Positions 60,342 to 62,985 of a stretch of 62,985 nt of DNA are shown piece by piece (within the stretch, counting starts at the first letter, position 1; each line of letters opens with the position of its first letter). The notes under the pieces are model-generated. The model had not been told where the DNA came from, did no database searches, and saw only the letters and a program-made list of their open reading frames with translations. The DNA is from Spirosoma spitsbergense DSM 19989. GTDB lineage: Bacteria > Bacteroidota > Bacteroidia > Cytophagales > Spirosomataceae. The stretch covers positions 1-62,985 of the forward strand of contig NZ_KB893556.1 in the NCBI RefSeq assembly GCF_000374085.1, written 5' to 3'. Made by a program: the position numbers and the translations under genes.

Positions 60342-60707
60342 ATGATGGCAACTACCTTAGCCCCCCAAAAGTACCAAGATTGTATTGAAGCCTGCCAGGA
60401 TTGCGCCGTAAGCTGCGACGCCTGTGCCGAAGCCTGCCTGAGTGAGCAGGACGTGAAGATGATGGTCACCTGCATCCGGCTCGACCGCGACTGCGCTAAA
60501 ATCTGTTACACCGCCGTATCATTTATGGCCAGTAACAGCCCACACGCGGCCGACGTCTGTCAACTCTGTGCCCATCTGTGTGAAGCATGCGCGGCTGAGT
60601 GCGAAAAACACGACCATGACCATTGCAAATCCTGTGCTGAAGCCTGCCGCCGGTGCGCTGATGCCTGCCGTAAAATGGCGAAAGGTGCTCACAGCATGAA
60701 GGCTTAA
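60342..60707 (+). CDS. Four-helix-bundle copper-storage protein (Csp-like)
   Basis: The 121-residue protein is rich in Cys: CIEACQDCAVSCDACAEACL, CAKICYTAVS, VCQLCAHLCEACAAECEKHD and HCKSCAEACRRCADACRKM, with Cys lining four predicted helices, the pattern of Csp proteins that hold many Cu(I) ions. No signal peptide is present, so it is a cytosolic Csp3-like form. It is divergent from the Cys-rich secreted protein, sharing the copper-box region. Confidence 0.92.
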   Translation: MMATTLAPQKYQDCIEACQDCAVSCDACAEACLSEQDVKMMVTCIRLDRDCAKICYTAVSFMASNSPHAADVCQLCAHLCEACAAECEKHDHDHCKSCAEACRRCADACRKMAKGAHSMKA

Positions 60708-60710
60708 TAG

Positions 60711-60756
60711 CTTAGCCAAAAGCCCCTGAAAACAGTTTCAGAAGCATTTGGCTAAG
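60711..60756. terminator. Long hairpin after the copper-storage gene
   Basis: CTTAGCCAAA / TTTGGCTAAG (60711-60720 and 60747-60756) encloses a second stem CTGAAA / TTTCAG (60726-60731 and 60736-60741). It starts at the end of the gene. There is no T-run, so it is a structured element with probable terminator role. Confidence 0.6.
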
Positions 60757-61041
60757 GCGTATTGTAATTCAATGATGAGCGAGTGGCCGCGCTGTTAAAT
60801 GTACTCTTTTCGGACTGGAAGTCGGAAAAGAGTTGGTTTAAAATTGGATCGGCTTCCTCCCATATTTCAATTAAAACAAGTGATTTTACGTAAATAGTGA
60901 TGCTCCGGTTTCCTCTGGCAAAAAATAACTCGATAACCATTCCTCAGGCTTCTGGGGTGGATTGTGTCGCGTTTTCTTTACGTCAATTATCTGCTCATAC
61001 CATTCCCTGAAGCCATTTCACCCCTATAATCATCAATTCGT
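60757..61041. other. Non-coding region before the IS110 fragment
   Basis: No gene is supported. In IS110 elements the non-coding segment ahead of the transposase can encode the bridge RNA, so the part near 60960-61041 may be what is left of it. No clear stem-loop set was found. Confidence 0.35.
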
Positions 61042-61250
61042 ATGGGAAAGCAAACGGCAACTCTTCCAGTTATCAATGCGCAAGCCGCTGGCATTCATAT
61101 CGGCTCCCGCGAACATTGGGTAGCCATCGATCAGAACAAGGAAAACGTACGATCCTTTGGGGTGTATACCCAGGATCACCAACAGCTCATTGACCATTTA
61201 CGGCAGCATGGGATTACGACGATAGCCATGGAAAGCACCGGTAGGGGGGA
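61042..61250 (+). mobile_element. N-terminal fragment of an IS110-family transposase
   Basis: About 70 codons from ATG 61042 read AAGIHIGSREHWVAI and ITTIAMESTG, the DEDD catalytic start of IS110 transposases (first Asp region, then Glu). The next residues, usually VYWKP, are missing, and the frame soon ends. The rest of the element is replaced by the 3' end of the PepSY gene on the other strand. The element is dead. Confidence 0.85.
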
Positions 61251-61886
61251 TTACACCATTCTCAATAAAAAGACAAAGTAGCCCGCACCAAGCAAGCCAA
61301 GCCCTAAAACAAGGGCTCCCCAAGCAAACTCCCGGCGCACTTTGTACCACATCACCCAGCTACTGACGCACAGAAATAAAAGGCCCAGGGCAATGCCATC
61401 CATAGCCAGAACCCAGGTTGTGGTGACCCACCAGTTAGGACCTGATTCAGGGTGGGTTTTGCTAGCTCCGTTGAAGGTATGCAGGGTACGTAGCTTCCCC
61501 CACAGGTTAAACCTAAACGCTTTCTGGGTACAAAGACCGTTTCTGAAATCGACATGTAGATTCCGGCCATGACCTGGCACAGTGACCCGAAAATCTACGC
61601 TATCAAGCGTCATTTTTACCTCACTGACCTCCCCGGCAATGCCCAGCTGTCGAACCACCTGACGGATCACTAGCGTGCTATCCAGCGTGGCGGGCAGTTG
61701 AATCGGGGTTTGCGTAGTTGTTTGTTCTCTTTCCTCCCAGAAACTGGCAAACTTCCATGAGCTGTGATTTAGGAGTAAACCCGAGCAAGCAAAGAGCCAG
61801 ATGAAGAACAGTAAGAATAGCCCGATATGGATGTGCAGTTTACGATTCCAGTAATTAAGTGCTTTGACCAAGGGGGTGGTGGGCAT
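61251..61886 (-). CDS. PepSY-TM domain protein
   Basis: I start at ATG 61886 (PTTPLVKALNYWNRKLHIHI), rejecting the upstream ATG at 62063 within the next gene. The 211-residue protein has TM1 (IGLFLLFFIWLFACSGLLLN), a PepSY-like extracytoplasmic part, KLRTLHTFNGASKTHPESGP, a second helix and a short C-terminal TM (VLGLGLLGAGYFVFLL). The C-terminus abuts the IS110 fragment, and may have been altered by that event. It is the second of two neighbouring PepSY genes. Confidence 0.85.
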   Translation of the reverse strand: MPTTPLVKALNYWNRKLHIHIGLFLLFFIWLFACSGLLLNHSSWKFASFWEEREQTTTQTPIQLPATLDSTLVIRQVVRQLGIAGEVSEVKMTLDSVDFRVTVPGHGRNLHVDFRNGLCTQKAFRFNLWGKLRTLHTFNGASKTHPESGPNWWVTTTWVLAMDGIALGLLFLCVSSWVMWYKVRREFAWGALVLGLGLLGAGYFVFLLRMV

Positions 61887-61903
61887 AACAGTAGAAATAA
61901 ATA

Positions 61904-62509
61904 TTAAAAAATGAGTAGCAGCAGAGCCGAGAATAAAAGCACGCCCAGAGCAATAGCCGCCAGACCCAGCCGCCGTTCTACTTTTAAGCACCACCATAAA
62001 AAGATACCACTGGCGGTAAGCAGCAAGAGCAGATAAACCACCCCATCGGCCATCAGCTTCCAAATTTTCAGGAATATCGAATTACCCCGCAACCGCGCAT
62101 TGTGTTGACCGGGCATGGTGTGCAGGTAACTAGTGGCCCGTAAGGAACCTTCCTCTTGCCGGCTAATCCGTACGCTATCGGTACGGGTATCGACCTCGAT
62201 TTTGGTTCGTAGTCCTGGTTTTAGTACGGGGAAGGAAATATGATCCTCATTGATGGATATGAAGTCAATCTCTCCCTCAATGCCCAGCTTAGCGATAATG
62301 GCTTTGGCCGTTAACAAGTCGCTGGTGTCCCTGGGGATGCCGTCCAGTTTGATTTTTTCCACGGGCAGTGCTTTCACCGGCGTTAGGCGGTCCAAAAAGC
62401 CTGCATGGTTAAATACCAGGACACTGACACTGAAAATGAGCACGAAGGGACTGATAAATAGACCAAAGTACAGGTGTAAAGTTCGGACGAGGGGATAATA
62501 TTTCTTCAT
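61904..62509 (-). CDS. PepSY-TM domain protein, upstream partner
   Basis: The 201-residue protein has TM1 (TLHLYFGLFISPFVLIFSVS), an extracytoplasmic PepSY-like part with ITDLLTAKAIIAKLGIEGEI-type sequence, SLRATSYLHTMPGQHNARLR, and two C-terminal helices (LMADGVVYLLLLLTASGIFL, AIALGVLLFSALLLLIF). It precedes the related gene by 17 bp, probably in one operon. PepSY-TM pairs often accompany TonB-dependent receptors for iron or copper; none is in view. The 62510-62807 region upstream has no recognised gene. Confidence 0.85.
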   Translation of the reverse strand: MKKYYPLVRTLHLYFGLFISPFVLIFSVSVLVFNHAGFLDRLTPVKALPVEKIKLDGIPRDTSDLLTAKAIIAKLGIEGEIDFISINEDHISFPVLKPGLRTKIEVDTRTDSVRISRQEEGSLRATSYLHTMPGQHNARLRGNSIFLKIWKLMADGVVYLLLLLTASGIFLWWCLKVERRLGLAAIALGVLLFSALLLLIF

Positions 62510-62807
62510 TTAGTAAGCATTAAACCCCTATCATCCATGGGCAGCCTTTACGATAAGGCGTTGTAACTAATTGGGACCTTATGAAAAAGGTAGGGTTAGG
62601 CCAAGAAAAGAAACGTAGTTATTCATTCTACCCGACTCTGGTAGTAAGTTCTAAAACTTGGATCTATTTTTATTATACCATTGATTATCAAATGTTTATA
62701 GTAAGAGGTGAAATTTTAGGATTCGATGATTATCAATGATTTGTCTTTTTAAATCAGGTTAAACGCATTAAAATGGAGCTTTTCCGTGCCGTACCGATCT
62801 TTGTGGC

Positions 62808-62985
62808 ATGGATTGGACTACTTTCTTTGCCGACGTACCGGACTTTCGATTAAATCGACGTAAACGTCATCTGTTACTTGATATTTTGGTAATCACCTTG
62901 TTAGCGGTCATTTGTGGAGCCGATGACTGTGAAGAAATTGCCCTCTATGGCCGCCAGAAAGAAACTTTCCTGCGCACTTTCTTAA
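62808..62985 (+). mobile_element. N-terminal part of an ISAs1-family transposase (cut by window end)
   Basis: From ATG 62808 the frame reads MDWTTFFADVPDFRLNRRKR, then LLDILVITLLAVICGADDCE and EIALYGRQKETFLRTFL, the N-terminal region of ISAs1/DDE_Tnp_1-associated transposases. It runs off the window. Whether it is complete cannot be judged. Confidence 0.85.

Noticed and set aside
1..62985. Possible CRISPR array, tRNA or rRNA genes, or prophage
   Set aside because: No regularly spaced repeats, no cloverleaf-like sequences and no phage structural genes were seen on reading.

Overview
The window looks like chromosome or plasmid DNA of a Bacteroidota member, most likely Cytophagales of the Spirosoma kind. 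The reasons are Bacteroidota-type promoters (-7 elements close to TAnnTTTG), almost no Shine-Dalgarno sequences, heavy-metal RND operons with HMBD and DUF3347 modules, an ArsR-rhodanese fusion, and Crp/Fnr proteins of the type common in that phylum. This assignment comes from gene content and style, not from a marker gene. No rRNA, tRNA or CRISPR array was seen.

Layout. Positions 1-3000 hold the end of an unidentified gene, cobA (siroheme/cobalamin methyltransferase), a decayed insertion sequence and a RES/Xre toxin-antitoxin pair. Positions 3200-12300 hold a transglutaminase-like protein and a + strand efflux operon (TolC, RND pump, adaptor) that continues into a TlpA-like thioredoxin and a periplasmic DsrE protein. 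Positions 12300-24460, nearly all on the - strand, form a sulfane-sulfur module: a dead sulfide:quinone reductase, two YeeE/YedE half-transporters, an outer-membrane porin, a TsdA-like dihaem cytochrome, a DsrE protein, a fatty-acid hydroxylase, rhodaneses, a methyltransferase, persulfide dioxygenase-rhodanese, a TauE/SafE sulfite exporter and a Crp/Fnr regulator. Six promoters there carry the same 14-bp palindrome (GTGACAAATGTTAC type), always centred 33-34 bp above a -7 element. This is the geometry of a class II activator and defines a regulon readable from sequence alone. A divergent ArsR-rhodanese repressor gene at 24830 has a perfect 14-bp inverted repeat over its promoter and is followed by an MFS transporter.

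Positions 27250-62500 are a heavy-metal island. It has a Zn/Cd-type P1B ATPase with a small membrane partner, a DUF305 protein, a multicopper oxidase fused to a CopB-like outer-membrane domain, two copper ATPases (CPC and CPH types), HMA chaperones, two AraC regulators each fused to an HMA-like metal-binding domain, a tyrosinase fused to a von Willebrand A domain, a complete Cus-type operon (CusA split into two ORFs, TolC, two adaptors, a GT61 glycosyltransferase), DUF3347 and PepSY proteins, a YncE-like propeller and a cysteine-rich four-helix copper-storage protein. Four or five promoters share an AATTnTGTAAC box about 30 bp above the -7 element and are candidate targets of the HMA-AraC proteins. 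The right end carries an IS110 fragment, two PepSY proteins and the start of an ISAs1 transposase cut by the window edge.

Broken genes are unusually frequent: the IS remnant, SQR, a small membrane protein, DUF2892, a peroxiredoxin fragment, a membrane protein at 27256, a PD-(D/E)XK nuclease, a DUF3347 fragment, the TolC start and a PepSY C-terminus. Several carry one or two stop codons at positions where the surrounding reading frame still reads well. Real decay and assembly error cannot be told apart from the sequence alone.
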